From assembly GCF_019396345.1 (NCBI RefSeq), contig NZ_JAHKRM010000018.1, positions 62,001 to 126,000 on the forward strand: DNA of 64,000 nucleotides, given 5' to 3'. Positions 25,801 through 32,199 of the stretch are shown piece after piece (the stretch's first letter is position 1; each line of letters starts with the position of its first letter). The notes beneath the pieces are model-generated. The model saw only the letters and a program-made list of their open reading frames with translations. It searched no databases and had not been told where the DNA came from. This DNA is from Nonomuraea guangzhouensis. Its GTDB lineage: Bacteria > Actinomycetota > Actinomycetes > Streptosporangiales > Streptosporangiaceae. Made by a program: the position numbers and the translations under genes.

Positions 25801-27346
25801 GTTCCGCTGTCTGGCCCTGTGCGGGCGCCGCCGCGGCAGCGCGCCCGGAGGGGTGGTGTGCCCCGTTGGCGGGCTCCGGAGCGGTGCCGGGCTGCTGGGG
25901 CTGGGCTCGATCGCCACGGTCCTGGGCGGCCGAGCCGCGCTTGGGCGCGGACGTGTCCAGGTCCGGGGTGGTGGCCGCGCGTCCGGCCGCGCCGTCCTGG
26001 CCCGTGGGGGACGGCGCGGTGCCCGCCGTCCTCGCCGTCGCGGGCGAGTGGGGCGCGGCACCGGCCCTCGGGGCGCCGGACGCCGCAGGTTCGGGTACGC
26101 GCGCGGCCGCACCCGGCTGGCCGCCGCCCGGGCCGGGGCCGCCACCCGCCGGGCTCCCGTCCGGCGTACCCCCGGGCGTACCCCCCGACGGGTCGCCGCC
26201 CGCGCGGACGGCGTCGGCGCGGGCCGCGGCGTCATAGGCGGAGGCGAGAGCGGTCGTCGGATGGGCCAGTGTCGTGTAGACCGAAGGGCTGAACGGGCTG
26301 ATGGATCCGGTGCGCCCGGCACCGCCCATGAAGCCGCCCATGAGGGAGTCGGCCGTGAACGGGTTCTCCCACTGACCGTAGACCGCGCCGTTGGCGATGA
26401 AGCTGCCGACCGGGGAGGCGATGGTGTTGGTCGCGCCGGTGGTGATCGCCCGGCCCGCGAACCCGGGCACGCGCCCGGTGACACGGGACACGGGCCCGGC
26501 CACCTTCATGCCCACGATCGCGCCGCCGCCCGCGCCGATGATCGCGGCCTTGGACTTGTCCCAGTCGATCTCTTTCCGGGTGCCCATCTTGATCTGCTGG
26601 TACTGGGCGGCGAAGTCGATGAAGAACTCCTCGCCGATCTCCTCGATGAGCTCGTGGCCCATCGCGGAGCCCAGCAGCCTGGTGATCACACTCCGCCCGG
26701 TGGCGCCGCTGAGCGCGGCGACTCGGGCCAACCGCGTCGTGCCCACCTCCCTGGCCCCGGCGACCGCGAGCCTGACGAGGATGCGGCTGATGGCCGCGCG
26801 GGCGCCGGCCGCGTACGGGCCGATGATCGCGGTGGAGGTCCCGGCGGTGAAGAAGTTCACGATGATGGCGATGGCGATGGCGACGACCGTGACCCAGAAC
26901 GCCACGTTCACCGAGAGCTTGGAGTACTGGGTCTCGACGGCGAAGTTGCTCGCCTGCTGCGACAAGGCCCGCGCGTTCCGGGCCACCCCCGACATCCCGC
27001 CCTCGTTGCTGTACAGGACCTTGGCCCTGGTGATGAAGTTGGCGGTGGCGGGCGAGTTCCAGCCGGTCGCGATGGTGCGCGCGGCCGTACCCGCGCGCGG
27101 CGCGCTGCCGATGGCGCCGGTGGCCAGGTTCTCGTACACCTGGCACAGCGTCGACAGCCCGCTCTCGCTGGCATCCGGCCATTTCTGGCCGGCGGACAGC
27201 ATCGGGAGCAGCCAGTTGACGACCCAGCTGGGCAGCGCCTCGGTCTCCCAGGCGGGGAGGACGTCCCTGTCGATGCGCATGATCGACTGGCCGCCGGTCG
27301 CCTGGCTGCCTGTGCTCACGGCGCCGGAAGCGCCGTTGACGGTCAC
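16895..27346 (-). CDS. 3483-aa giant WXG100-like/zincin multidomain protein
   Basis: N-terminal CpnT-like WXG100 domain (about 23-110, LPAWETEALPSWVVNWLLP) and a hydrophobic segment (about 148-170, FWVTVVAIAIAIIVNFF). Then a Pro/Ala-rich linker with TPDNA repeats (about 375-780) and a first zincin-like module with a degenerate HEITD (868-872). A charged coiled coil follows (about 970-1075). A long region of repeated Gly/Ser-rich strand blocks spans about 1150-2700. A second zincin-like module with intact HELTH sits at 2974-2978, and the tail has CxCx5CxC (ECQCPAGGPCRC). The family resembles actinomycete giants called lonely-Cys proteins. The GTG at 27346 sits against GGGAGG; the ATG at 27280 is an alternative start. 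It follows WXG100-like and YbaB-like genes, suggesting type VII-type export. No secretion machinery is in the window. The role (toxin, autoprocessing protease or surface protein) is unknown. Confidence 0.85.
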   Translation of the reverse strand: MTVNGASGAVSTGSQATGGQSIMRIDRDVLPAWETEALPSWVVNWLLPMLSAGQKWPDASESGLSTLCQVYENLATGAIGSAPRAGTAARTIATGWNSPATANFITRAKVLYSNEGGMSGVARNARALSQQASNFAVETQYSKLSVNVAFWVTVVAIAIAIIVNFFTAGTSTAIIGPYAAGARAAISRILVRLAVAGAREVGTTRLARVAALSGATGRSVITRLLGSAMGHELIEEIGEEFFIDFAAQYQQIKMGTRKEIDWDKSKAAIIGAGGGAIVGMKVAGPVSRVTGRVPGFAGRAITTGATNTIASPVGSFIANGAVYGQWENPFTADSLMGGFMGGAGRTGSISPFSPSVYTTLAHPTTALASAYDAAARADAVRAGGDPSGGTPGGTPDGSPAGGGPGPGGGQPGAAARVPEPAASGAPRAGAAPHSPATARTAGTAPSPTGQDGAAGRAATTPDLDTSAPKRGSAAQDRGDRAQPQQPGTAPEPANGAHHPSGRAAAAAPAQGQTAEHPSPDTAETAAQPAQAPDHTATPGNAATPANAATPDQTATPANAATPDNAATPDNATPANAATPDNAATPDNAATPDQTGTPSPVATSDQTTAAPSAHTAPQADAADHGTQDTTTHPAAVTAPAIAPAADRARTALIGALATDFPDAVIGPTGDLLVTSGSSVRTITAATMNRLRAALDTRAEQVTDVADLQAEATAMLLVVQEGETPAQDATAPTSKPGTSEPGTSEPGRSKAATSKPGTVTSRPVPGTRHVPDGRQGPDLTLDEVHHAFAELQSRHFLNENVTGFSWSQGGRVLAVHTRTNGTLYFRPVIGGLSPDLMGQTEIKAGTEDDPHLVHFGPRVAEGQVSRVWLHEITDTIHDVLSSREGKGQRILPRLGRNTRDMCAAAQLNELTFLAEKWHRAPTLGEQRRLAVDIDGVARQLSERGHTPPLPPWAPTQATRTQQAPALPGDNPHAHQVEAVAEALAKAEKALQKQIQHKMDSAEEARKKARKASREARKAKNQHDSGRFERARKARQENREFRAAQERNLRMAAAYRVALAEATRTRQAYEQLLSAMNQAGRPAQAGEVSMAHIARRLAGEAQRRHQSYLDALAAALPQELSLSAALPTGRLPHLTTLTATVNEMLEANGPGPRFTAIDLEQALRADFHKAVSSEGVVLRVGRGRSAAEVRVKLTLSDLVEVMDPVIKGSEMMVGLFFQSGRTVSVTESGSVGTSRGFNSGVLAPMLPEGELARNLVEMTGVSVGAAVGRSWAATGGSGAFAQGGYVADDRSEPLLFDAAASWNVQVRFRQSEGWGKSVKVDSGAPGDAAAQRIWVSQSYADQPARKLVSIDEAKRDEKLPKHVLISMSDTEDHLATVAAALGGEYTKVGAVPHDELRTFITDEVPHQLRDAVNKGHERVFTRGGQPHARVRANSRIIRVESEPLGGASAAEWEEEVVTDFVAVPGGASVGRSAEGNASAGFKDPSLEGIGGLGPYHPSIGPKARGSRGVSRSYSATANKQAIHPSVHRKTSPKQSYKLVVETTYTVEVYGKPPVTLRPMRSTAVVSMRESVAYRFGLPVDSAALVYDDNGQPVIDADGNQVLRGDPRPGPPPGRKAELPVWLGDGPGQMRGAGPAVVGDIEGLDAFEEKVLDALADRGIIPKTVNGVTEYADNRLARAAQILNHQEVTEQLKEHRIRAAYDSLAQDGILLDLTLHGLNGAPENYQLRLSLKQDFSDVGPMKHTDTETVVNLDIGSDTSARAIGKSRTYAGGASVSESDGPDQGHDGMTHEVGVNAGGSRTSSVGSSAGGTVNVVTLEESSGPVAIVSLGHVMTAELLHNGTTTTLATETGRATLKIAGDLLPAVDDTPPAPLGKLSRKAQRSLRLLHMDVPGSQAAARQVLDRGMRPGSGAFQTIAAMLNVRNLVSHFKMFTRALTAALALNVDGVPTRSSLSVSGELGEAEVIGIVDHVSGDILFGLSSAGVSWGGSSNVSAGASTSVSDLDGGGTSSDSGTLSLPSRSGGTSDNTSILDIWGNEELTIKYGRHYIIRASTELTFTGSESTANALPAAGRIPLGETRTATAPGTALFSLAEEEALLMYAEGELSLPASLVGDAIERFLNRSLNLDTSIAVPLVQRYTADVAKARAAGADVGYAARHTPKALLGRLREVMGVTPDPVATDPNGRPLPGQPSGDTAKDLDKVLSQASDLLERSRSVVLAPSFDESVSLSTVESLDLADQNGDNVPMLDAVTRAVSAAVPGALDGSPTLGEELAVDFSDDAVRIRVLDMWSRSGFEKSYEVQNGTRTEEVTVKARLVPANSKHPRWAKFLAHLTQAGIIIQRYRYGDRSHSESYSGSYSAGLDYGASDNGDGHGGGVSTDRGRSYTGSINRQSTRLQRIGLFSELDRVQQDMLLVIEVERRPMRKGKMAGRLSRVADKLRGRVRTAPPVVYAASLVRRIPTGMIRPASEDSGPLVTTPDPRPVELHPGHFPAAIREDPSGPTLYEVIVAQLTKMVGATSVAEIRPELVTRLLPSAMLTAFERMTGPGGEVVVRAARQKFRNQGTEVNITARLSDLTIAAGPFDAEKGEVDRAANAQNATLSRSRVLPGGAGANLSDGESGLSFGARVRLQTSESVSDHHGARRERSMFQKGAAYIVRLRVDYDLAFQNVARLREGHEHPVGEPVRLPGAASGEIDVVLFGEEIEELLARMEENVRLAPLPTEELGLPTFRFTPEPGREGAIDALRDARLAARERGEVALVEVREADGVHRYHAYPNGALRVPAGEPADGGFAEAFATLSPLLLDAAAGIGLDLRDVFMNSQTPGTFTHQVKAALTAHGIVAVDTEKIPWPADRPFPNPPAGGSVSQGVAPPSVTSPEIENTIYSSSARPAEVPDLTTAEVRAQARSATGVAERISWTADDTMAVQLPASPDQHVRVIVGNPGEGLNAATELRAGTAEDPHLMRIGPRVHPDVVSATLVHELTHVAQEATAAAWGAPQGVVRPSLSEAQAEGSDHCLLPRLNEHAHLSDKWRAATDPATRSRLADAIDVIAADVERRGHTPPAPPWGTGPRAPAAAEPQSRIARLLSGGSATGLDTSAAGLSKVAQIAGVADVSPAPGQVKEFTVTAGGGRFTLELAEAARNATEVTVEARTSDRLTLRVPAEGGARVTAAVAEQVAAHAARLAGRPDEQLLGPGPVVSHRALGVPDAGTLARLRGLVHAITEAGPRGAAAERSALRAEISRAGLAPGQDGATPRLLELARAGELSPADVAAVRGGAALPETAATRAIARAAALMGARAQVYGPGLMDIVLPGRPPIPVEVRPDQSGPPEPGMLTYQVDGRRTIGANERAAAATAAAAVARALGGHPGDHAALAEVHEAVRQARAATTAQRFGRLGVLFDLLAGARPEVWRLIPRPVADELATMASGRRPRDWPAHLDRLRALANATGWWPPEEGECQCPAGGPCRCGQRPDPEPESERVPSGERVAAV
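25085..25155 (-). repeat. 15-base tandem repeats in the giant gene linker
   Basis: Short in-frame repeats encode the pattern SKPGT / SEPGT / SEPGR (unit about 15 bases, cccggctcgctcgtg on the plus strand). They lie in the Pro-rich linker ahead of the first zincin-like module, about residue 730-755, and probably vary in number. Confidence 0.7.
25555..25755 (-). repeat. TPDNA/TPANA tandem repeats in the giant gene linker
   Basis: About a dozen 15-18 base units encode ATPDNA, ATPANA or ATPDQT (about residues 530-600). The DNA copies are near-identical (gccgcgttgtccggggt and variants). This is a flexible, probably length-variable spacer between the membrane-proximal N-terminus and the first zincin-like module. 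Confidence 0.8.
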
Positions 27347-27356
27347 CTCCCGGGCC

Positions 27357-27680
27357 TCAGATCTCTCGCGTCAGCCCGGACATGTCCTGGTACGTGGCGT
27401 GGTGGGTGCGCAAGGTGTCGTCGATGGTCTTGCGCATCCGGTCACCGACGTCGGTGATCTCCTTGGTGAGATGGGCGCATTGGATGAGCATCTGGTTCGG
27501 GCCGTCGCCGCGGAAGTGGGCGGCCTTGAACGCGGCGCCCTCGGCCCCGCCGCCCCAGGGCGCCGCGGCGAGCGCCTCGGTGACCGCGGCCCTCAGCCGC
27601 GGCGCTTCCTGTTCCCATTCCTCGGCCATCGTGGACCACTGCGAGATGCCCCGGTTCACGACCGGCTTGGCGATCTCCAC
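27357..27680 (-). CDS. WXG100-like (EsxA-type) protein
   Basis: A 107-aa helical protein with no signal peptide. Two amphipathic helices flank a central PWGGG turn (about residues 42-46), which fits the WxG hairpin of type VII substrates. The first helix carries WSTMAEEWEQEAPRLRAAV and the second NQMLIQCAHLTKEITDVG. The GTG start at 27680 has GGGA 5 bases upstream. It ends 10 bases before the giant gene and starts 14 bases after the YbaB-like gene. It probably pairs with the WXG100-like N-terminus of the giant protein for export. Confidence 0.75.
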   Translation of the reverse strand: MEIAKPVVNRGISQWSTMAEEWEQEAPRLRAAVTEALAAAPWGGGAEGAAFKAAHFRGDGPNQMLIQCAHLTKEITDVGDRMRKTIDDTLRTHHATYQDMSGLTREI

Positions 27681-27694
27681 ACCATCCCAGGGCT

Positions 27695-28099
27695 TCAGCT
27701 CGTGCCTCCCATCCGCTCGGCGAAGCGCGCCATGACGGCTTCGAGGTCACCTTCGAGATGAGCCTTGAACTCCTCGGGCGGAATCACCGGCTCGAAGATC
27801 TCAGTGACGCGCTCCTGGGCCCTGACCGCCGCCCGATGGGCGGTCTCCGCGATCGTGTCGGCCAGGTATCGCGCGTCGGGTCTCCGGTAGATGCGCGGGT
27901 CGAGGTCCAGCCGGATGAGCTCGCCGCGGGCGCCCACCGTCACCGACACCTGGCCATCGCGTGAGGTCTCGGTGACCTGAACCGCTTTAGCCTGGGTGTG
28001 CAGCTCCGCACTCGCGTCCTGAATTCGTTTGAACACGTCGCGTAACTCGTCGGCGTAAGCCCTCGTTCCCGCTAAGTCGGGTTGGTCGAGCGATTCCAC
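27695..28099 (-). CDS. YbaB/EbfC-like protein of WXG100 cluster
   Basis: A 134-aa protein. The core SRDGQVSVTVGARGELIRLDLDPRIYRR-type strands (G, G, L-L hallmarks around residues 47-75) follow a helical N-terminus and are followed by helices, as in YbaB/EbfC-type proteins. In actinomycetes such proteins commonly precede WXG100 genes, where a role in export complexes rather than DNA binding is likely. The GTG start at 28099 has GAGGGGGG just upstream. It is the first gene of the tight YbaB-WXG100-giant unit. Confidence 0.72.
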   Translation of the reverse strand: MESLDQPDLAGTRAYADELRDVFKRIQDASAELHTQAKAVQVTETSRDGQVSVTVGARGELIRLDLDPRIYRRPDARYLADTIAETAHRAAVRAQERVTEIFEPVIPPEEFKAHLEGDLEAVMARFAERMGGTS

Positions 28100-28108
28100 G
28101 GACCCCCC

Positions 28109-28153
28109 TCAAAGCCAAACCGTTCGGGCTCGTCTCTTACGACACTCTCGCAT
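28109..28153 (-). CDS. Possible 14-codon leader ORF ahead of the YbaB-like gene
   Basis: AGGAGGAA directly precedes an ATG at 28153 that opens a 14-residue frame (MRECRKRRARTVWL). Its TGA at 28109-28111 abuts the ribosome binding site of the YbaB-like gene. Five of the fourteen codons are Arg, including CGA and AGA, which are rare in this GC-rich genome. The spacing of two bases between AGGAGG and ATG is short. It could be a regulatory leader peptide or chance. Confidence 0.35.
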   Translation of the reverse strand: MRECRKRRARTVWL

Positions 28154-28205
28154 TTCCTCCTAGTTTCTGTCACATGAACAACAAGAGAACAAGGGTGCGC
28201 GTGAT

Positions 28206-28607
28206 TTAAGTTCGATCTCCGGCATCCAGCGGTACGGCCTCCTCGTGGATGCCGGTCACCTCCGCGCGCGGCACCCACAGGCGGTAAACGCCCCGCTCAA
28301 TCCGCTCCAGCCCCAGCTCCAGCGCGGTGAGCGCGGACCCGCCCAGGTATTCGAGCAGCAGCAGCCCGTCCTTCTCGTCGTGCACGTGGAAACGCTCTCC
28401 GCGCCATTGGCACACCGTCGCCACGAAATCCAGAGCGGCACACTCCGTAACGGGGACAGTACGCACGTGACAACCCGGCTCGACCTCCTCGAAACCATCC
28501 GCGGGTTCGGAACTACGCAGTCGTACCCAAAGTTCCAGAGCGTGCGGCTCCGGGCTGGCCACATAATCCGCGCCCTGCCAGCGGGCCCGGTAGAAATGCC
28601 GGCTCAC
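28206..28607 (-). CDS. 133-aa hypothetical protein coupled to SseB-like gene
   Basis: A soluble 133-aa protein starting VSRHFYRARWQGADYVASP. It has alternating strands and helices and no signal peptide. The GTG at 28607 overlaps the stop of the SseB-like gene as GTGA, so the two are translated together. It ends 106 bases before the YbaB-like gene on the same strand. I do not recognise the family. Its context suggests a partner of the WXG100 cluster. Confidence 0.65.
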   Translation of the reverse strand: MSRHFYRARWQGADYVASPEPHALELWVRLRSSEPADGFEEVEPGCHVRTVPVTECAALDFVATVCQWRGERFHVHDEKDGLLLLEYLGGSALTALELGLERIERGVYRLWVPRAEVTGIHEEAVPLDAGDRT

Positions 28608-29491
28608 GCCGCCTGCCTCCCCACCAGCAGCCAGCGCCGCAGGTCGCCGTGGTACATCGCGCGCCGGTGCTCGGTTCCCTCGAAGGTGAGCTCCCAGATC
28701 TCCGCACCGTGCGGCAGGCCCACGCCGTACACCTTGTACTCGCGGATGACGTGATCGACGTTGGGCACCAGGCCCAGCCCCACGAACGGCGGCTCCTCGA
28801 CCACCCAACCGGCCACCGCGGCCTTGCCCTCCTCGTCGGTCCCGCCGTAGGGAGTGCGGTACAGGCTGAGGCCGGCGGGGCGCCAGCGCAGGATGTTCAG
28901 GCAACCGTCGGTGGTCACCATGTCGGGCTGGCCCAGCGCCTCGGCGAGCACGGCGGGCGTGGCGATGTGAGAGACGTCCAGCGCGTGGTGGCAGTAGCCG
29001 GACACCCGCGGCTCGCCGCCGATCAGCAGGCCGTGAACGTCGGCCGGAGAGAGCAGCTTCTGGACCACCGGCACCCCCGACCCGGGATCGAGCAGCAGGT
29101 CCTGGGCCAGCGTCGGCACCGCGAGCCTGGCCACCGTGCCTGACTCCAGCATGAAGACGGTCGCCAGCCCCGGGTTGACCGCCAGACCCCACCGCGGGTC
29201 CGGCCAGCCCGCCGCCAGCTCGGCCGGCGAAGCGACACGGTAGTGCGTGGCGACGCCGCCGGTGGCCAACCGCATCGCCTCCTCAGAGGTGTAGGCCAGC
29301 AACCAGGTCCGATCGGAGTCCACGGCCGTCGCCCAGGCGGGGGCCTCGGTCCCGGCCGCCGCGGCGGCGGTGATCGGCAGCGCCAGGTCGGCGTCGCGGA
29401 GCATGCTCAAGCACAGAGCGTCCTGCCCGTTCTCCCGCGCCGCCAGCAACCGCTCCTCGAACGGCGTGGCCGGATGGTGATCACTCATCAT
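28604..29491 (-). CDS. SseB-family protein
   Basis: A 295-aa cytoplasmic protein. Residues about 8-125 match the SseB N-terminal domain (PFEERLLAARENGQDALCLSML, TWLLAYTSEEAMRLATGG, WGLAVNPGLATVFML). The second half (VPVVQKLLSP, GWVVEEPPFVGLGLVPN) is less defined. Two ATGs, 29491 and 29488, are adjacent; GGGCGG lies just upstream and the first is annotated. In actinomycetes SseB proteins are common next to WXG100 or polymorphic-toxin genes and may be chaperones or immunity factors. Confidence 0.75.
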   Translation of the reverse strand: MMSDHHPATPFEERLLAARENGQDALCLSMLRDADLALPITAAAAAGTEAPAWATAVDSDRTWLLAYTSEEAMRLATGGVATHYRVASPAELAAGWPDPRWGLAVNPGLATVFMLESGTVARLAVPTLAQDLLLDPGSGVPVVQKLLSPADVHGLLIGGEPRVSGYCHHALDVSHIATPAVLAEALGQPDMVTTDGCLNILRWRPAGLSLYRTPYGGTDEEGKAAVAGWVVEEPPFVGLGLVPNVDHVIREYKVYGVGLPHGAEIWELTFEGTEHRRAMYHGDLRRWLLVGRQAA

Positions 29492-29748
29492 CCGCCCAGT
29501 GTGCCGACTTCTGCCGCCTGAATCTGTCCAGAAAACGCGATCTTCCCGTATCCGACAGCCGACCCGTCTGGTCGCATAACCCTGCGACCTGTGGTTTTGC
29601 ACTCGGGCGGAAACGTCTGGACGGTACTGGCGTGCTGCGGCAGGCTGACCGGGCACCGCGGTCAGGCACCGCTTCGACGCTGTTGCGCGGGGGGAGATCG
29701 TCGTGGTGCCGGGGAGAGGCGCTACAGCGGAAGGCGGTGCGGGTCCAC
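29492..29748. promoter_or_regulatory. Divergent gap between SseB-like gene and SARP regulator
   Basis: About 257 bases separate outward-facing genes and must contain both promoters. Upstream in-frame codons of the SARP gene run back to 29632 but look non-coding. I see no strong direct heptamer repeats of the type SARP proteins bind. Confidence 0.4.
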
Positions 29749-31665
29749 ATGCGATTACAGGTCCTGGGACCGATGCGGTTCTGGACCGGTTCCGGCTGGG
29801 CCCCGGTCCCCGGCCCGCGCCCCCGGACCCTGCTGGCCCTGCTGACGATCGAGATGGGGCGACCGGTCACCACAGCGCACATGATCAGCGAACTGTGGCC
29901 CGCCAAACCGCCGACGACGGCGGCGACCCTGATCCGGGGCTACATCCTGCAACTGCGCCGCGCGCTCGGCGACCTCGGGGGCGAGATCATCCTCACCCGG
30001 GCGTCCGGCTACGAGCTGCGCGGCGCCGCCGACGCGACCGACGTCGCCCGGTTCGCGACCGATGTCGCCCGCTTCGACGCTCTGACCGCGCAGGGGCGCG
30101 CCGCACTGCTCAAGGGTGCCGCGGAGGAGGCTCACCGGCTCCTCTCCCAGGCACTCGATCTGTGGCACGGCGAGCCGTACTCCGACGCCCTGCTCACCAC
30201 GGCGGTGACCGCCGAGGCGAGCAGGTTGACCGAACGCCGACTGACCGCCAGCGAATCCCGCATCGAGGCCGGCCTGCTGCAGGGCCGCGGCCCCGAGCTC
30301 ATCCATGAGCTCGAAGGCCTGGCGAGGGAGCATCCCCTGCGGGAAGGCCTGTGGGCGCAGCTCATGCGGGCGCTGTACGCGGCTGACCGGCGCGCCGACG
30401 CCCTGGACGCCTACCGGCTGGCCCGGCTGACGCTTGTGGAGGAGCTCGGCCTCGAACCCGGCCCAGACCTGCGAGAACTACACCAGGCCATCCTGGAGGG
30501 CCGGTCCTTGCCGGGTGCATGTACACCCGCCCGTCCTGCCCTGACCGAGGACACTCTCGCCACTTCGACATCACCTCCCCTGGAACTGCCTCGAGACGTC
30601 CCGGCCTTCACTGGCCGACAGGAGGACTTGGCGTTCTTACAAGGGCTCATGACCAGCCCCGGCGGGCCGGGAGCAGCCGTGATCACCGGTGGCGGGGGCG
30701 TGGGCAAATCAGCGCTGGCCATCCACCTGGCCCACCGCTTGTACGACCATTTCTCCAGCGGATACCTGTACGTCGACCTGCAAGGATCGCGCGAAGATCT
30801 GAAGCCCCTCCAACCCGTCGAAGCCCTGGGACGCATGCTGCGGGCACTCGGCGTCGCCCCGCAGGATGTGCCATCGGAAACCGCCGAGGCGGCGGCCCGT
30901 TTCCGTTCCCTCACGACGGGCCGCGGCCTGCTGGTGCTCCTGGACAACGCGGTGGACACGGCACAGGTCGAGCCGTTGCTGCCGGGCGAGCGGTGCGGTG
31001 TCCTGGTGACGAGCAGGCGTTCCCTGACGACCCTGGGCTGCGCCGTCCATCACGTGAAGCCCTTGTCCGAGCAGGAGTCACTGGCCTTGATCGGCAGCCT
31101 GGCAGGCAAGGAACGTGTCGCCGCAGAACCGGACGCGGCCCTGCGGATCATCCGCTACTGCGAAGGGCTCCCGCTCGCCCTACGCATCGCGGCCGCCCGC
31201 CTGATGTCCCGCCCACGCTGGCCCCTGAGTTGGCTGGCAGCCAAGCTGGAGAACGAACAGCATCGCCTGGATGAGCTTCAAGTGGAGAATCTGTCCCTTC
31301 GCTCCGTCTTTGCTGTCAGCTTGCGTGACCTGGAGGGTGACCCCAGCGGGCAGGATCTGACCCGCCTGCTCTGCCTCCTGGCCCTCTCATGCCATCTCCA
31401 GGTGACGATCCCCCTCGCCGCCGCAGTCGCCGGCACAACGCTCGACCAGACCGAGAAACTGCTCGACAAACTCCTCGACGCCCGCCTCCTGGAATCCCCC
31501 GGACCGGGTCGGTACCAGATACCTGATCTCCTGCGCCTGTTCGCCGAGAAGCAGGCCATCGCCACATCTCCTGTCAGAGCCGAATCTGCCCCTCGAGCAC
31601 GCGATCCGTTGGTAGCGGCGGTAGAGCAGGCAGGCGTACCACTACAGCTGATCCCGAATTGCTAG
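29749..31665 (+). CDS. SARP/AfsR-like regulator with NB-ARC domain
   Basis: A 638-aa regulator. An OmpR-type winged HTH (about 1-95, MRLQVLGPMRFW, RTLLALLTIEMG) leads to a bacterial transcriptional activation domain (about 100-250, ALDLWHGEPYSDAL, EHPLREGLWAQLMRALY, ELGLEPGPDLRELHQAIL). An NB-ARC ATPase follows (P-loop ITGGGGVGKSALAIHLA near 313; LLVLLDNA Walker B; CEGLPLALRI). The TPR region of AfsR is missing, so it is shorter than AfsR. The ATG at 29749 is preferred; the GTG at 29737 sits nearer to GGAAGG. It is divergent from the WXG100 cluster and could control it or a remote pathway. Confidence 0.85.
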   Translation: MRLQVLGPMRFWTGSGWAPVPGPRPRTLLALLTIEMGRPVTTAHMISELWPAKPPTTAATLIRGYILQLRRALGDLGGEIILTRASGYELRGAADATDVARFATDVARFDALTAQGRAALLKGAAEEAHRLLSQALDLWHGEPYSDALLTTAVTAEASRLTERRLTASESRIEAGLLQGRGPELIHELEGLAREHPLREGLWAQLMRALYAADRRADALDAYRLARLTLVEELGLEPGPDLRELHQAILEGRSLPGACTPARPALTEDTLATSTSPPLELPRDVPAFTGRQEDLAFLQGLMTSPGGPGAAVITGGGGVGKSALAIHLAHRLYDHFSSGYLYVDLQGSREDLKPLQPVEALGRMLRALGVAPQDVPSETAEAAARFRSLTTGRGLLVLLDNAVDTAQVEPLLPGERCGVLVTSRRSLTTLGCAVHHVKPLSEQESLALIGSLAGKERVAAEPDAALRIIRYCEGLPLALRIAAARLMSRPRWPLSWLAAKLENEQHRLDELQVENLSLRSVFAVSLRDLEGDPSGQDLTRLLCLLALSCHLQVTIPLAAAVAGTTLDQTEKLLDKLLDARLLESPGPGRYQIPDLLRLFAEKQAIATSPVRAESAPRARDPLVAAVEQAGVPLQLIPNC

Positions 31666-31697
31666 CCAGGCATCAATCCCGCGACGTACCCGGCTGG

Positions 31698-32141
31698 TCA
31701 CACAGGCAAATTCGGATTACGAATCAGCCCGTTGAGCTGGTCGCGCAACTCCGGATCCAGAACCTCCGACTTCGCCATCCCGACGAGGATGTCCCGGACG
31801 AATTCGCGGTCGAAATTTGACCGCTGCGCCATCTCGATGGCCCAGGGAACGGCTAGCTGCATCCAATACGAGCGACCAGAACTCCACGCCGACCCAACCG
31901 TCATCTCGACCAGCTTCTCGGGAGTTGACACGCCGCCCTCATTGAGAGATTCCCATGCACGGGAAAACTCGCCAAGGCAGGCCGAGAGATCACGCTCCAA
32001 AAAAGGCCACATGGCAACGAACCCAGAGCCCTCGAGGGTCGCCCGGCCCTCCTGCTCAACGCCTACACCAATCCGGCCGTCAGGCATGATTCCAATCCAT
32101 GCCCCGTCGCCGCGATAAACGACCGGAGTCCATTCGGCCAT
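31698..32141 (-). CDS. Second putative immunity protein after the RHS toxin
   Basis: A 147-aa acidic cytoplasmic protein (WTPVVYRGDGAWIGIMPDGR, then helices such as SYWMQLAVPWAIEMAQ). The ATG at 32141 has GGGG 5-8 bases upstream. It lies 58 bases after the 98-aa gene and its GC is much lower than that of the flanks, matching the toxin tip. Position and composition suggest an immunity gene, perhaps for a displaced or alternative toxin. No named family was recognised. Confidence 0.6.
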   Translation of the reverse strand: MAEWTPVVYRGDGAWIGIMPDGRIGVGVEQEGRATLEGSGFVAMWPFLERDLSACLGEFSRAWESLNEGGVSTPEKLVEMTVGSAWSSGRSYWMQLAVPWAIEMAQRSNFDREFVRDILVGMAKSEVLDPELRDQLNGLIRNPNLPV

Positions 32142-32199
32142 CTCAACCCCACGACCAGTAGCCATATTGGAACCGCTGGCGCGTAGCAGCACTTACGCA

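Noticed and set aside
29632..29748. Upstream in-frame extension of the SARP regulator
   Set aside because: The extra residues are Arg/Gly-rich and unlike any SARP; the family start MRLQVLGP lies at 29749.
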